Shown: positions 15,733 to 25,881, counted from the first letter of the stretch. The stretch: DNA of 64,000 nucleotides from Nitrincola sp048264025 (GCF_048264025.1 NZ_JBLXDN010000001.1:62001-126000), one strand, 5' to 3'. The notes: generated from the letters alone by a model not told the origin. Numbers and translations are program-made.

Positions 15733-18573
15733 TCAGGTAGCCGTGGATAGAAACTGGGTGATATCAACTTCGTCTATCTGCTCTGGCTGCATAAATTGCT
15801 GTGCATAATCATGATAAATACCAGAACGCAGAAACAGTTCAAATATGCCAGCATCCAGGTGCGCTTCCGCGACCATACTGGCCATAATACCGAGGGCTTG
15901 TGTCAGCGTTTTACCCTGCTTATAAGGACGGTCAATAGCGGTCAGCGCTTCAAATACGTCTGCTACCGCCATAATCCGCTCTTGCAAGCTCAGCTCCCCG
16001 GCAGATAGACGCCTAGGGTAGCCGGTGGCATCGACTTTCTCATGATGGTTACCGGCTATAGCCGGAACTTGCGCCAGATAATCTGGCAGAGGCAGTGCTT
16101 CAAGCATAATGATGGTCTGTACGATATGCTCATTAATTTTAAACCGCTCTTCTATTGTCAGTGTGCCTTTTTGAACGGTCAGATTATGCAGCTCACCTTG
16201 ATTATAAGCCACATCGGGTACCTGCATATCAAAGCCCCAACGATTATCTGGATCCTCTTTTGCAACCGGTGGCTTCCGACCATTCCAAGGGAATACCTGC
16301 TCAGGACGGTCACTCAATAAGGTGTCCTGCGCAGGCAATACTTCCTCAGGGAGACCACTCAATCGTTGCTTCTCATCCTGAGATAGCCCGATGCGATGAC
16401 TGAAATAGCGTATCCAACGGCGCGAACCTATTTCCCGTACTCGGGCAACATCCTCTTCTGACATCAGCTCACTACCAATATTGGCCCTGGCAATAAAGCT
16501 GAACTCTTCGAGAAGTTGTTTCTGAGTAGCATCGCATGAGCGCTGCAGAGTTTCAGGGTCCTGCCCCTCCAGCCTACCTTGCAAACAGACAATCTGTGCA
16601 TCCCGGTAGAGTACTTCAAAGCGGGTACGAATCTCATGGATGCGGTTATAAATAGTTTCCAGTTTGGTCGCCTTATCAACCACATACTCGGGGCTGGTAA
16701 TTTTGCCGCAATCATGCAGCCAGGCCGCGATACGAAAGGCTTCAATTTCGGCTTCATTCAGATGGTAATCCTGAAATGCCGGCAGTTGGCTTTGCACCGC
16801 CGCATTAGAAAGCATCATGGCCAATTCCGGAACCCGCTCACAATGCCCACTGGTATAGGGAGACTTGGCATCAATGGCATCAGCGATCAGGTGGACAATG
16901 CCATCTATCAATGCTTTCTGTTCCCGTATCATCTGACGGGCCTCTATCGCTATAGCTGCGGCACCGGAAATATCATCGATAAAAGCCCGCAACCCTTGAA
17001 TATCGGCTGATGGGGTATCCATGGCATCTATAATCAACACGCCCAACAGATGATCATAACGGTCACGTAACATCGTGCAGACATAAAAATCATAGCCAGC
17101 CTTTCTGACCTGTTCACGCACCTGACTATCAATTTCATGCAGGCCTTCCAGCACTATAGTGTCCGGCAGGCTCTGATCATCCATGCGGTTGTTCAGCTTT
17201 AGTGTCTGTGTACTCCTATCGAACAAATAGATACAACCTGAAACATGCCCTATGGCCTTAACCAGCTCCTCCAGAACAGACTGCAACAGTTTGTCAGGAT
17301 CTCGCTCCCGATTGAGGGACATAGACAGTGATTTAAAATGCCGAATAGTCGCAGACATATCATCCAGCACACGTGTCAACGCATGCACTTCACGAATGGA
17401 TGTTTGTGTAGTGATTTTGTTGTCGAAGTTCAGATTGGCCAGGGAGCGCACCTGCTTTTCCAGCTCAGCAATCGGTTTGCCAATGCGTTGTCCCACAGCC
17501 CAACCAGCTAACAACAGCACAATCATAATTGAAAAGGCCCACTGCAACTGACTGAGGATGCTTTTTTTAACATTACCCAGTAATTCGTCACCAGGAATAG
17601 CAATCAGGATTCTAAGATCATCATTGCCCAACGCGACCAGAGGAGACACCAGACCATACCAGTCTTGATCATCATCTTTAAAGTGCGTGAGGCTCTGCAT
17701 ACCCGCCGACTGAGTTACCAGCGCCTGTAATACCGGGACATTAATTTCCCGCAAGCTAGCCAAACGGGTTTCACGTGCATCACTGAGAATAAAGCGATCA
17801 ATATCAGGATACGCCAGCAACAGCTCATCCTGGTTAATAATGGCAATCTCGGTACCCGGTGTCAGGCGCAATGAATCCATGTACTCACTTAAATCCATGG
17901 CTGTAGCATCTATGCCTAGTACCACGCCGTCACCTGCATGTAGCGACATGCTCACGCCCACTTCCTGAGTGGTATAAAACAAATAAGGTGCCGTCAGTTC
18001 AACCCTATCGGAATTAAGTGCTTGCTGATACCAGGAACGGCTATGGGGATTGAAGGTGTATTGCGGCATGCGGCGGACTTCAACAATATCAGTCAAGGAT
18101 ACATCGTAAAAAGACCATTCACCCTGGCGCTTTCCGTCCGCATCGGTGACAAGGGTTTGCAGCAGAAAATGACTACCTTCCGGTGCATCAACAAATCCTC
18201 TCGCATGTGCCGTATGCAGTTTCCGTAGCAATAAAAAGTCGGCATTGTCATAACCGATATAGACGGCGCTCAGCAAAGGGTTTGCTTTTAGAACTTCGGC
18301 AATAGCGGGAACTCGGTTCTGACGTGACTGTAAATCCGTAGTGTTGACCAAAGGATCATGCCGCAGCATTCTGATCAACATCTGGCTGGGCTCCATTAGC
18401 TTTTGGATACGTTCATTGACGGTAACCGTCAACTGTTGACTGGCCTGATCAGCCACTTCAAGTATGCCAGCCTGCATCCCGCGATAGCCCTGAAACACCA
18501 GCACGCTGGCCAAAATCACCATACTCAGCGTAACTGTGGCTGCAATCAATAATTTAAACGAGATACGTTTCAT
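15733..18573 (-). CDS. Membrane sensor with dCache, HAMP, GAF-like and split HD-GYP domains
   Basis: Probable cyclic-di-GMP phosphodiesterase. In the frame counted from an upstream TTG: membrane helix 8-32, periplasmic dCache-type sensor about 35-335, second helix 346-365, HAMP 366-420, GAF-like region about 425-550, then the HD motif (LHDCGK, H624 D625) and the GYP motif (HHEKVDATGYP, 848-857). HD and GYP are about 230 residues apart, where canonical domains have roughly 60 to 70, so about 170 residues are inserted. I start at the ATG at 18571-18573, behind GGGA. The inserted part has Arg/Asp-rich helical sequence and no motif I recognise. Confidence 0.88.
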   Translation of the reverse strand: MKRISFKLLIAATVTLSMVILASVLVFQGYRGMQAGILEVADQASQQLTVTVNERIQKLMEPSQMLIRMLRHDPLVNTTDLQSRQNRVPAIAEVLKANPLLSAVYIGYDNADFLLLRKLHTAHARGFVDAPEGSHFLLQTLVTDADGKRQGEWSFYDVSLTDIVEVRRMPQYTFNPHSRSWYQQALNSDRVELTAPYLFYTTQEVGVSMSLHAGDGVVLGIDATAMDLSEYMDSLRLTPGTEIAIINQDELLLAYPDIDRFILSDARETRLASLREINVPVLQALVTQSAGMQSLTHFKDDDQDWYGLVSPLVALGNDDLRILIAIPGDELLGNVKKSILSQLQWAFSIMIVLLLAGWAVGQRIGKPIAELEKQVRSLANLNFDNKITTQTSIREVHALTRVLDDMSATIRHFKSLSMSLNRERDPDKLLQSVLEELVKAIGHVSGCIYLFDRSTQTLKLNNRMDDQSLPDTIVLEGLHEIDSQVREQVRKAGYDFYVCTMLRDRYDHLLGVLIIDAMDTPSADIQGLRAFIDDISGAAAIAIEARQMIREQKALIDGIVHLIADAIDAKSPYTSGHCERVPELAMMLSNAAVQSQLPAFQDYHLNEAEIEAFRIAAWLHDCGKITSPEYVVDKATKLETIYNRIHEIRTRFEVLYRDAQIVCLQGRLEGQDPETLQRSCDATQKQLLEEFSFIARANIGSELMSEEDVARVREIGSRRWIRYFSHRIGLSQDEKQRLSGLPEEVLPAQDTLLSDRPEQVFPWNGRKPPVAKEDPDNRWGFDMQVPDVAYNQGELHNLTVQKGTLTIEERFKINEHIVQTIIMLEALPLPDYLAQVPAIAGNHHEKVDATGYPRRLSAGELSLQERIMAVADVFEALTAIDRPYKQGKTLTQALGIMASMVAEAHLDAGIFELFLRSGIYHDYAQQFMQPEQIDEVDITQFLSTAT

Positions 18574-18610
18574 GTTTTCCCGCAACCATCCTGTGTTATA
18601 TCTCCCAACT

Positions 18611-18638
18611 CACTGAAATACTGGAAGGTATTTCAGTG
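18611..18638. repeat. Perfect 11-bp inverted repeat upstream of the HD-GYP gene
   Basis: CACTGAAATAC (18611-18621) and GTATTTCAGTG (18628-18638) surround a 6-bp loop, 38 bp upstream of the HD-GYP start and 83 bp after the marC stop. No T-run follows on either strand, so a terminator is unlikely. It is either an operator or a 5'-leader hairpin. Confidence 0.55.
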
Positions 18639-18720
18639 CCGCAGTTGCAGTATAGTTAGGTTTTGGCATCCTGCCTCAGGGTAACAAAATAAATATCGAC
18701 AGGTACTAATACAGACACGA

Positions 18721-19320
18721 TCAAAGTGACAGCATATTATTGAAACCGTCATAGATAAACTGAATGGCCAGTGCGGCCAGGATGACGCCCAAGAACCGAC
18801 GCAAAATTTCATCACCGGTTTTGCCTATCACCCGCTTCACATAACCGGATAACAACATTAATACCAGGGTCAGTCCATAGGTGATGATTACGGCGGCCAA
18901 GACAGAGATTTCCTGCGCAGCGGTTTCTGCACCCGAAAACAACAGGATCGACAACGTCAGTGCACCGGGACCTGCCAACAATGGGATAGACAGCGGATAA
19001 ACCGATATATCCTGCTTCCCCTCCGATTGGGTCATTTTCACTTCTCTGGTGATCAGGTTAAATGCCGTAAAAAACAGCAACAACCCACCTGAGATGCGCA
19101 GCGCATTGATATTGATTCCCAGGCTATTCAAAAACGCCTCACCAAAGTTGCCGAATACAAGCAGTAGCACGGCACTGATCAAGGTCGCCTTGACCGCCAT
19201 AATCACCCGATGACGTTTATCCCCTTCCGGTAACAGCGCATGGAAGATTAATGCCGTGCCTATCGGGTCGATAATGACAAAAAAGCCAGTAAAAGCATTC
19301 AGGAAAGTCGTGAGTTCCAT
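18721..19320 (-). CDS. MarC family integral membrane protein
   Basis: Six-helix UPF0056/MarC protein of about 199 residues. The family signature FFVIIDPIGTALIF appears at the N-terminus and PLLAGPGALTLSILL in the second half, with TREVKMTQSE in the central loop. Molecular function in the family is not settled despite the name. The ATG at 19318-19320 overlaps the stop of the MFS gene as TGATG, so the two are translated together. Confidence 0.9.
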   Translation of the reverse strand: MELTTFLNAFTGFFVIIDPIGTALIFHALLPEGDKRHRVIMAVKATLISAVLLLVFGNFGEAFLNSLGININALRISGGLLLFFTAFNLITREVKMTQSEGKQDISVYPLSIPLLAGPGALTLSILLFSGAETAAQEISVLAAVIITYGLTLVLMLLSGYVKRVIGKTGDEILRRFLGVILAALAIQFIYDGFNNMLSL

Positions 19321-20552
19321 CAAGGTGTCCGTTTAGAAGAGTGTGTGTTTATATCCGGCTTGATCTGTACAGCGGCAGCCGCCTTCCAGCCAAATGCAAA
19401 TTGAAAAATCTGTAACAGCATCAGCAACATTAAGGCTGTTAGCCAATGGCCACTGATATCATGCATTAACGCTAGGGTAACAGGGCCAGTAGCAGCCAAC
19501 AAATACCCGAGACTCTGGGCCATTGCCGATAAAGCCGTGGCCTGCACGCCATCACCAGTGCGCAGTATAAAGAAAGACAACGACAGACTCAGAGCCCCAC
19601 CGGCTCCCATACCGATCAACGCGGCCCACAACATGGGAGCAAGCTGAGGCGCCCACCAGAGCCCGGTTAGTCCGGAAAACGATAACAGGGATATGAGTAC
19701 AACCAAACTGCGCTGGTTGTGCATTTTTGTCGCAAAAATCGGGATAAATAGATTAAAAGGTATACTGGCCAGACTGATCATGGCCGTTGTACTACCCGCC
19801 TCCAGTGGATTCAAGCCACTTTCAATGAGTATGTTTGGCAACCAGGTGACAATCGCGTAGAAATAAAATGATTGTAGACCCATGTATAAAGTGACGGCCC
19901 AGGCTGTAGCGCTTTTCCACAAAGTGACCCGCGCACCCGTTACCGGCTTAACCTCTCCGCGCAATTTCAGTAAAGGCAACCAAATCAGACAGGTTAACAG
20001 CGGCAACAGCGCCCAAACCATTACCGGATAATGCCAATGACCAAAATATTCCAGCATTGGTACAGCTAAGTACAGGCCCATGCCCGCACCCAGACTCAGC
20101 ATAATGGAATAAAGCCCGGTCATCAGACCCATACGGCTGGGAAAGAATACCTTCACCAAAACCGGAATCAGCACATTCAATAAAGCGATCGCTGAGCCCA
20201 GCAACAGCGTGCCCAGAATGACCACTGGGTAACTTGCCACCAGGCGCAAAACAACACCCAGTGAAATGATCAATAAGCCAAAAACCACCAGAGTGATCGA
20301 TGAGAAAAAACGGGTCATCAATGGCACTAGAATTGATATCACCGCAAAGCAGATCAGGGGTAAGGTGGTCAGCATGCCGAATGCACTGGCACTGAGGCTG
20401 AGGGCTTCACGTATCTCCAAGACCAGTGGTGCAAAGACTACCAAGCCACCCCGCAGGTTGGTTGCCGCCAGCAGTAAGCCGAACACAGCAAGCCAAGCCA
20501 GGGCTCGACTGTGTTGTTCAAAAGGAGAATGTAGCCTATCAACCCGGTTCAT
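19320..20552 (-). CDS. MFS transporter, CynX/NimT family
   Basis: 410-residue major facilitator with about 12 membrane spans. The N-terminal AATNLRGGLVVFAPLV segment, central Pro/Gly-rich GLYSIMLSLGAGMG and overall length match the CynX/NimT (cyanate/2-nitroimidazole) branch. Substrate cannot be assigned. It is divergent from the binding-protein gene at 20755 and coupled to marC. Confidence 0.85.
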   Translation of the reverse strand: MNRVDRLHSPFEQHSRALAWLAVFGLLLAATNLRGGLVVFAPLVLEIREALSLSASAFGMLTTLPLICFAVISILVPLMTRFFSSITLVVFGLLIISLGVVLRLVASYPVVILGTLLLGSAIALLNVLIPVLVKVFFPSRMGLMTGLYSIMLSLGAGMGLYLAVPMLEYFGHWHYPVMVWALLPLLTCLIWLPLLKLRGEVKPVTGARVTLWKSATAWAVTLYMGLQSFYFYAIVTWLPNILIESGLNPLEAGSTTAMISLASIPFNLFIPIFATKMHNQRSLVVLISLLSFSGLTGLWWAPQLAPMLWAALIGMGAGGALSLSLSFFILRTGDGVQATALSAMAQSLGYLLAATGPVTLALMHDISGHWLTALMLLMLLQIFQFAFGWKAAAAVQIKPDINTHSSKRTP

Positions 20553-20754
20553 GGACTATCCGCACAAAAAAGCTTCATGCTACTTAAAATCCAATCTTTC
20601 TCCCAGTCAATAATTGTCTCCCATACACCTGTTGAAGCCAAACTTGCCGTTAGTCTCGCTCAATTGATTTTACTGATATAAAGTGTCATAAAGAGATTGT
20701 TTAGCCTTACATTGCATGGCGATCTGAACGTTGAAAAAAACAAAGGGAATCACG

Positions 20755-21957
20755 ATGATTAAAAAAACACTTCTATGCAGCGCTATTGTTGCTGCAACGG
20801 CTATGGCCAGTATCGCGCAAGCGGAAGTCAAACTCGGCTTCCTCGGTGGATTCACCGGTCCGATCGAAAGCCTGGCACCACCTATCTATCAAGGAGCCCA
20901 ACTGGCTGTTAGTCAGGTCAATGCTCAAGGCGGCATTCTCGGTGGACAGACACTTAGCATGTCTTCAGCTGATACCACTTGTACCGATGCGTCTGCCGCC
21001 ATTAACGCCGCTGACCGTATGATCAATACTGAAAAAGTTACCGCTATCCTCGGCGCACTTTGCTCAGGAGCCACCATTGCTGCAGCCAATAACGTCGCCG
21101 TACCCGCAGGAGTGTTGATGGTTTCGCCAGCGTCCACCTCACCCGCTGTTGCTGAAATTGATGACAAGGATCTGGTCTTCCGTACCACGCCGTCTGATGC
21201 TTATCAGGGTGAAGTCCTGGCCAAATTATTGCTGTCCAAAGGCATCAATGAGGTGGTTGTGACCTATGTTAATAATGATTATGGTCAGGGGCTGTCGAAC
21301 GCTTTTTCTGCAACCTATGAAGCTGAGGGCGGAGTCATTGCTGCTAATGCGGCGCATGAAGACGGTAAAGCTGACTACCGCTCAGAACTGGGCAGTCTAG
21401 CCTCCAGTGGAGTCGATACACTGCTGGTGTTTGCCTATGCCGACACTTCCGGCCAAACCATCCTGCGACAGGCATATGAAAGCGGTAACTTCATGCAGTA
21501 TATAGGTGCTGATGGCATGGTAGGCGAAGCACTGATGGATGCCGTCGGAGCCGATGTATTGGAAGGCATGATTGCCACCCGTCCGGGCAAACCGGATATT
21601 CCAGGTACTGAACGCTACTCTGAGGCCGCACTAGCCGATGGTATGGATCCCAACGCGGTATTTGCCAGCCAGTCTTATGATGCGGCCTTCTTGCTCGCGC
21701 TAGCCATTGAAAAAAATGGTTCAGCTGAGCGTGCAGGTCTCTCTGAAGCCCTGCGCGCGGTTGCTCTTCCACCCGGAGAAGTCATTCTGCCAGGCGAGTG
21801 GGAGAAAGCGGTTGCCCTGCTAGCTGAAGGTAAAGAGATTAATTATGAAGGTGCCGCCGGGACGCAAGACTTTGATGAGCGAGGAAACGTGCCAGGTGTT
21901 ATAGAAGAGATGGTTGTCAGAGATGGTGACTTCCGCACCGTGGGACTGATCCAGTAA
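20755..21957 (+). CDS. Branched-chain-type amino acid ABC transporter, substrate-binding protein
   Basis: Peripla_BP_6 (LivK-like) protein with a signal peptide ending AQA. The mature start EVKLGFLGGFTGPIESLAPPIYQGAQLAV and the motif YVNNDYGQGLSNAF are typical. I start at the ATG at 20755 because an AAGGGA site lies ahead of it; an upstream TTG at 20731 has none. A Cys pair (CTDAS, GALCSGAT) may form the disulfide seen in this family. It converges on the rest of the transporter across a shared terminator, so it is transcribed separately from its partners. Confidence 0.93.
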   Translation: MIKKTLLCSAIVAATAMASIAQAEVKLGFLGGFTGPIESLAPPIYQGAQLAVSQVNAQGGILGGQTLSMSSADTTCTDASAAINAADRMINTEKVTAILGALCSGATIAAANNVAVPAGVLMVSPASTSPAVAEIDDKDLVFRTTPSDAYQGEVLAKLLLSKGINEVVVTYVNNDYGQGLSNAFSATYEAEGGVIAANAAHEDGKADYRSELGSLASSGVDTLLVFAYADTSGQTILRQAYESGNFMQYIGADGMVGEALMDAVGADVLEGMIATRPGKPDIPGTERYSEAALADGMDPNAVFASQSYDAAFLLALAIEKNGSAERAGLSEALRAVALPPGEVILPGEWEKAVALLAEGKEINYEGAAGTQDFDERGNVPGVIEEMVVRDGDFRTVGLIQ

Positions 21958-21983
21958 TTCTGTATTTGCAAAGCAATAGACCC

Positions 21984-22032
21984 AAGGCCTGATCTGCAAC
22001 GCTGCAAATAGCAGCACCAAAGATCAGGCCTT
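21984..22032. terminator. Bidirectional terminator-like hairpin
   Basis: AAGGCCTGATCT (21984-21995) and AGATCAGGCCTT (22021-22032) form an exact 12-bp stem around a 25-nt loop that itself has a GCTGC/GCAGC pair. It sits between the convergent binding-protein and permease genes. T-runs on both sides are short, so efficiency is uncertain. Confidence 0.75.
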
Positions 22033-22039
22033 TCAGCAC

Positions 22040-23311
22040 TTAGTGATGCTGCTGAATCTTCTCCGGAAACAGACCTTTCGGTGCATAGCGTAATACCAGG
22101 GTGATAATCAGTCCGATCGTGAAGACCCGTGCCTGCAGGGCTCGACTGGTAAAGTCAGAGGGCGCTTCCCAGGCAAACCACATATCTCCCAGGTAGCTGA
22201 TGCTATTCAGAATAAACAGCGCCACCGGTTCAGACATCACCCAGATGACATAGACAAACACCGCTCCGAAAATAGTACCGAGATTATTGCCCGGACCACC
22301 CAGAATCACCATCACCCAGATCAGAAAGGTATGGTTCAAAGGCAGATAACCGGTAGGATCAAAAATACCATTAAAAGTAGCCAGTGCCGCACCACCAATA
22401 CCCATCAGCACGCAGCCCAACACAAACACTTCCAGACGACGCTGATTAACATTTTTACCCATCGCTGCCGATGATAATTCGTTATCCCGGATCGCCCGCA
22501 TCATCCGCCCCCAGGGCCCTCGGTAAGCCCGGTGCAGCAGATAAAAGATGATCGCGATCAATACTGCCGTTACCGACAGATAAAATGCACGCGCCAGAAT
22601 AAAGCCCACTTCACCTGCATCCGGAACCGGCCAGGGTAAGGGAGAGACAGTCAGCGTACCGCGAGTTAACCACTCGGAATTTTTTAAGAAGGCTTTGATA
22701 ATTTCAGCCACACCCAGGGTAGCTATTGCCAGGTAGTCACTGCGCAACCCTAGACAGATATGCCCTATAAAGTACGCCAGTACACCAGCCAGAATACCGC
22801 CGACCAACCAACCGGCCCAGACCGGCAAACCAAAACCACCGATAAAGCCATGTTCACTCACAATCGACTGGGACACAGGCGCGAAGGCATTGATAACCCA
22901 TAGGTAGACACTGGCCAGCACAATTAATATGATCGGCAAGCGAATGCGCCGCGGTACAGAGAGGCGATGCAGTTGCATCACCGCAACCATCAACAGCACA
23001 GCAGCTAACAGCTTCATAAATGCCATACCCAACTCACCAGACAGGTCTGACTCCCAGAAGCTTTGATTAACTGGAAACGTCAGTAGCATGGTCGCAAAGC
23101 CGCCCAGGGCCACAAAACCCATAATGCCGGCATTGAATAACCCGGCGTAACCCCACTGAATGGTTAGTCCCAGTGCAATAATCGCATAACAACTGGCCTC
23201 TACCAGTACCCTGACGCCATAGGCGGTACCCATCACCTGGATCAGCAATAACACCGTAACCGCCAGCGCGATCAGCAGCAGGGTTTCTTTCATGGGTAGT
23301 TTCATTAGCAT
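22040..23311 (-). CDS. Branched-chain amino acid ABC transporter permease, LivM-like
   Basis: Membrane subunit of about 423 residues with some 9 or 10 spans. It has the LivM motifs GLTIQWGYAGLFNAGIMGFVALGG and RSDYLAIATLGVAEIIKAFLKN, and the inner loop RAIRDNELSSAAMGKN that docks the ATPases. The ATG at 23309-23311 overlaps the livH stop (TGATG). It is longer than E. coli-type cores through extra sequence between about residues 85 and 150. Confidence 0.92.
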   Translation of the reverse strand: MLMKLPMKETLLLIALAVTVLLLIQVMGTAYGVRVLVEASCYAIIALGLTIQWGYAGLFNAGIMGFVALGGFATMLLTFPVNQSFWESDLSGELGMAFMKLLAAVLLMVAVMQLHRLSVPRRIRLPIILIVLASVYLWVINAFAPVSQSIVSEHGFIGGFGLPVWAGWLVGGILAGVLAYFIGHICLGLRSDYLAIATLGVAEIIKAFLKNSEWLTRGTLTVSPLPWPVPDAGEVGFILARAFYLSVTAVLIAIIFYLLHRAYRGPWGRMMRAIRDNELSSAAMGKNVNQRRLEVFVLGCVLMGIGGAALATFNGIFDPTGYLPLNHTFLIWVMVILGGPGNNLGTIFGAVFVYVIWVMSEPVALFILNSISYLGDMWFAWEAPSDFTSRALQARVFTIGLIITLVLRYAPKGLFPEKIQQHH

Positions 23312-24309
23312 CACAGCACCTTACCTTTAAATAGCCCTGTAGGTCGCCACACCAAAATAGCCAGCAGGATGAAAAAGGGAACCGTTATCTTGTATTCACT
23401 GGACACGAATGACAGGTTGGCCGGAATATCAAACCAAAGATAATCACGTACTGGACGTAACAGCACGGCCCAGTTAAATACTGACAGGGTTTCAGCAAAA
23501 CCTATGACAAATCCCCCTGCCAGGGCACCGTAGGGATGGCCGACACCACCGACGATGGCGGCGGCAAAAATCGGCAACAACAGATGGAAGCTAAGATCGG
23601 GTTTCAATGAAACATCCAGCGACAAGAGCGTTCCTGCGGCCGCGGCCAGACAACCAGCAATAATCCAGGTCACCTTGACCACGGTATCGGTATTAATACC
23701 GGAGACACGTGCCAGATCAGGATTATCCGACATGGCTCGCATCGCCTTACCCAAGCGGCTGCGAGTTAAAAACAGATGTAACGCGATTACAGCCACAACC
23801 AAAAACAGTAGCAGCAGAATTTGCGGATCGGTCAGCACCAGCGGGCGATTAGTCAGCTCAAACGGCATGTCGATACGATGAATTCCTTTACGGTCATCAA
23901 TATACATACTGCGCGCCCCGGTTCCCATGAACATCCGGATCAAACCCTGCAGCATCAGCGTGACCCCCAAAGAGGCCATGACGATAACGATAGGCTTAAC
24001 CCCGTGACGGCGCAGTGGACGGTAGAAGGCTTTATCGATATACACGGCTGACAGAGCCGTCAATGCCATCGCCAGTGGGAGCATCACAAAGGCAGTGGGC
24101 AAGCCTAGAGCGGGTCCAACAGCTGGAAAAAGGCTGGTCAGAAAGAAGGCAAAGAACGCACCGAGTGTCATCAGATCGGCATGGGCAAAGTGCGCAAAAC
24201 GCAGGATGCTAAAGATCAGGGTAATGCCGACCGCCCCCAACGCATAAATAGACCCAATCGTCAGCCCGGAAATCACTACGTTATTAACAAAAAAAACCAA
24301 TTCGTTCAA
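23311..24309 (-). CDS. Branched-chain amino acid ABC transporter permease, LivH-like (TTG start)
   Basis: 332-residue permease with about eight spans and the LivH hallmarks GLTIGSIYALGAVGITLIFSILRFAHFAHADLM and RAMSDNPDLARVSGINTD. The start is TTG at 24307-24309 behind a good AGGA site with 7-bp spacing. It follows the LivF-like gene by 18 bp. Pairs with the LivM-like subunit. Confidence 0.92.
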   Translation of the reverse strand: MNELVFFVNNVVISGLTIGSIYALGAVGITLIFSILRFAHFAHADLMTLGAFFAFFLTSLFPAVGPALGLPTAFVMLPLAMALTALSAVYIDKAFYRPLRRHGVKPIVIVMASLGVTLMLQGLIRMFMGTGARSMYIDDRKGIHRIDMPFELTNRPLVLTDPQILLLLFLVVAVIALHLFLTRSRLGKAMRAMSDNPDLARVSGINTDTVVKVTWIIAGCLAAAAGTLLSLDVSLKPDLSFHLLLPIFAAAIVGGVGHPYGALAGGFVIGFAETLSVFNWAVLLRPVRDYLWFDIPANLSFVSSEYKITVPFFILLAILVWRPTGLFKGKVL

Positions 24310-24327
24310 AATTCTATCCTCAAGCCC

Positions 24328-25032
24328 TTAGCCACCCAGAAAGGCCTTGGCTACTTCGGGATCATTGATCAGGTTTTCACCGGTATCTGTAAAGCGGTTC
24401 TGGCCCGCGACCAGAACAAAGCCTTTATGCGCTATTTTCAGTGCCTGCTTGGCATGCTGCTCCACCATCAAAATGCCAACACCGGCTTTATTGATGGTGA
24501 TAATGCGCTCAAAAATCTCAGCCATATACATGGGTGACAGGCCCGCTGTGGGCTCATCCAGTAAAATCAGACTAGGCTCGGTCATCAATGCCCGCCCCAT
24601 CGCCACCATCTGACGCTGACCACCGGACAACTCGCCTGCAGGTTGCTGGCGCTTGTCGGCTAAAGGCGGAAAAAAACCATAGACCTGGTCAAGCATATGC
24701 GCAAAGCTATCCTTGCAGCTAAAGGCGCCCATCTCCAGGTTTTCCTGGACCGACATGGAGGGAAAGATATTCTTCTCTTGGGGAACAAAGGCCATTTTGC
24801 GCTTCACCAACTCCACCGGATCGGCATTGGTGATCTCTTCTCCACGTAGTTTGATGCAGCCTTCGTTAACTCTCAGCAGGCCGAAAATAGCTTTCAGCAT
24901 GGTGGATTTTCCCGCACCGTTAGGACCGACGATAACACCAATCTCATCTGCCTCAACGGTCATGTTCACGCCATTGAGGATATTCATTCCACCGTAACCG
25001 CCGTGCACATTAGTCGCTTCAAATAGTGCCAT
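24328..25032 (-). CDS. Branched-chain amino acid ABC transporter ATPase, LivF-like
   Basis: 234-residue ATPase. Walker A is GPNGAGKST, signature LSGGQRQMVAMGRALM, Walker B LILLDEPTAGLSP, switch His in EQHA. Size and the FVPQEKNIFPSMSV region fit LivF. It follows the LivG-like gene by 17 bp. Confidence 0.93.
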   Translation of the reverse strand: MALFEATNVHGGYGGMNILNGVNMTVEADEIGVIVGPNGAGKSTMLKAIFGLLRVNEGCIKLRGEEITNADPVELVKRKMAFVPQEKNIFPSMSVQENLEMGAFSCKDSFAHMLDQVYGFFPPLADKRQQPAGELSGGQRQMVAMGRALMTEPSLILLDEPTAGLSPMYMAEIFERIITINKAGVGILMVEQHAKQALKIAHKGFVLVAGQNRFTDTGENLINDPEVAKAFLGG

Positions 25033-25049
25033 GATCTATCTCTGTCAGA

Positions 25050-25817
25050 TCAGTGTGCATCGTTGCCAAAGTAGGCTTCGATCACTTCCTGATTATTTTG
25101 AATCGCTTCAATGCTTCCCTCAACCATAACGCTACCCTGCGCCAGCACAATCACTGGATTGCACAACTGAGCAATCATATCCATATCATGTTCAATCACT
25201 AAAAAGGTATAGCCCATCTCCTGATTCAAACGCTGAATATTGCGGATCAGATCCTGTAGCAGCGTCCGATTCACCCCGGCCGCTATCTCATCAAGCAACA
25301 CCACACGAGCATCCACCATCATGGTACGCCCCAACTCCAGCAGTTTTTTCTGTCCACCAGACAGATTGCCAGCCAGTTCGTTACGTACATGTTTTAAGCC
25401 AATAAACTCGATGACATCCATGGCTTTCTGGCGCACCTGCAACTCCTGCTCATGAACCAGAGCAGGACGCAGCCAGGTATTAAAGATATTTTCTCCCGCC
25501 TGAGGCGGCACCATCATCAGGTTTTCCAGTGCCGTCATGTGAGAAAATTCCTGCGCAATCTGAAAGGTGCGCAGCAAGCCGCGATGAAACAGTTGGTCAG
25601 AGGGAGTCGCGGTGATGTCATCACCGGCAAAGTGGATGCTGCCGGAATCCGGAGCAAAGGTACCGGCAATCAGGTTAAACAGTGTGGACTTGCCTGCACC
25701 ATTAGGGCCAATCAATCCGGTAATGGAGCCTTCTTCGACCTGAATAGAGCAGTCATTAATAACCTGCAACGCCCCAAAGGCTTTATTGACCTGACGAACC
25801 TCTATAATAGATCCCAT
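25050..25817 (-). CDS. Branched-chain amino acid ABC transporter ATPase, LivG-like
   Basis: 255-residue ATPase with Walker A GPNGAGKST, signature LSGGQKKLLELGRTMM and Walker B VVLLDEIAAGVN, where Ile replaces the usual Pro after DE. Switch His is in IEHD. It is the first gene of the livGFHM-ordered minus-strand run. Its longer middle region matches LivG rather than LivF. Confidence 0.93.
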   Translation of the reverse strand: MGSIIEVRQVNKAFGALQVINDCSIQVEEGSITGLIGPNGAGKSTLFNLIAGTFAPDSGSIHFAGDDITATPSDQLFHRGLLRTFQIAQEFSHMTALENLMMVPPQAGENIFNTWLRPALVHEQELQVRQKAMDVIEFIGLKHVRNELAGNLSGGQKKLLELGRTMMVDARVVLLDEIAAGVNRTLLQDLIRNIQRLNQEMGYTFLVIEHDMDMIAQLCNPVIVLAQGSVMVEGSIEAIQNNQEVIEAYFGNDAH

Positions 25818-25881
25818 TTATACCCCGGAAAACTGTCATTGACTGTTAATATAATACGTTAGACCTTAGTTGACTTAAAGT

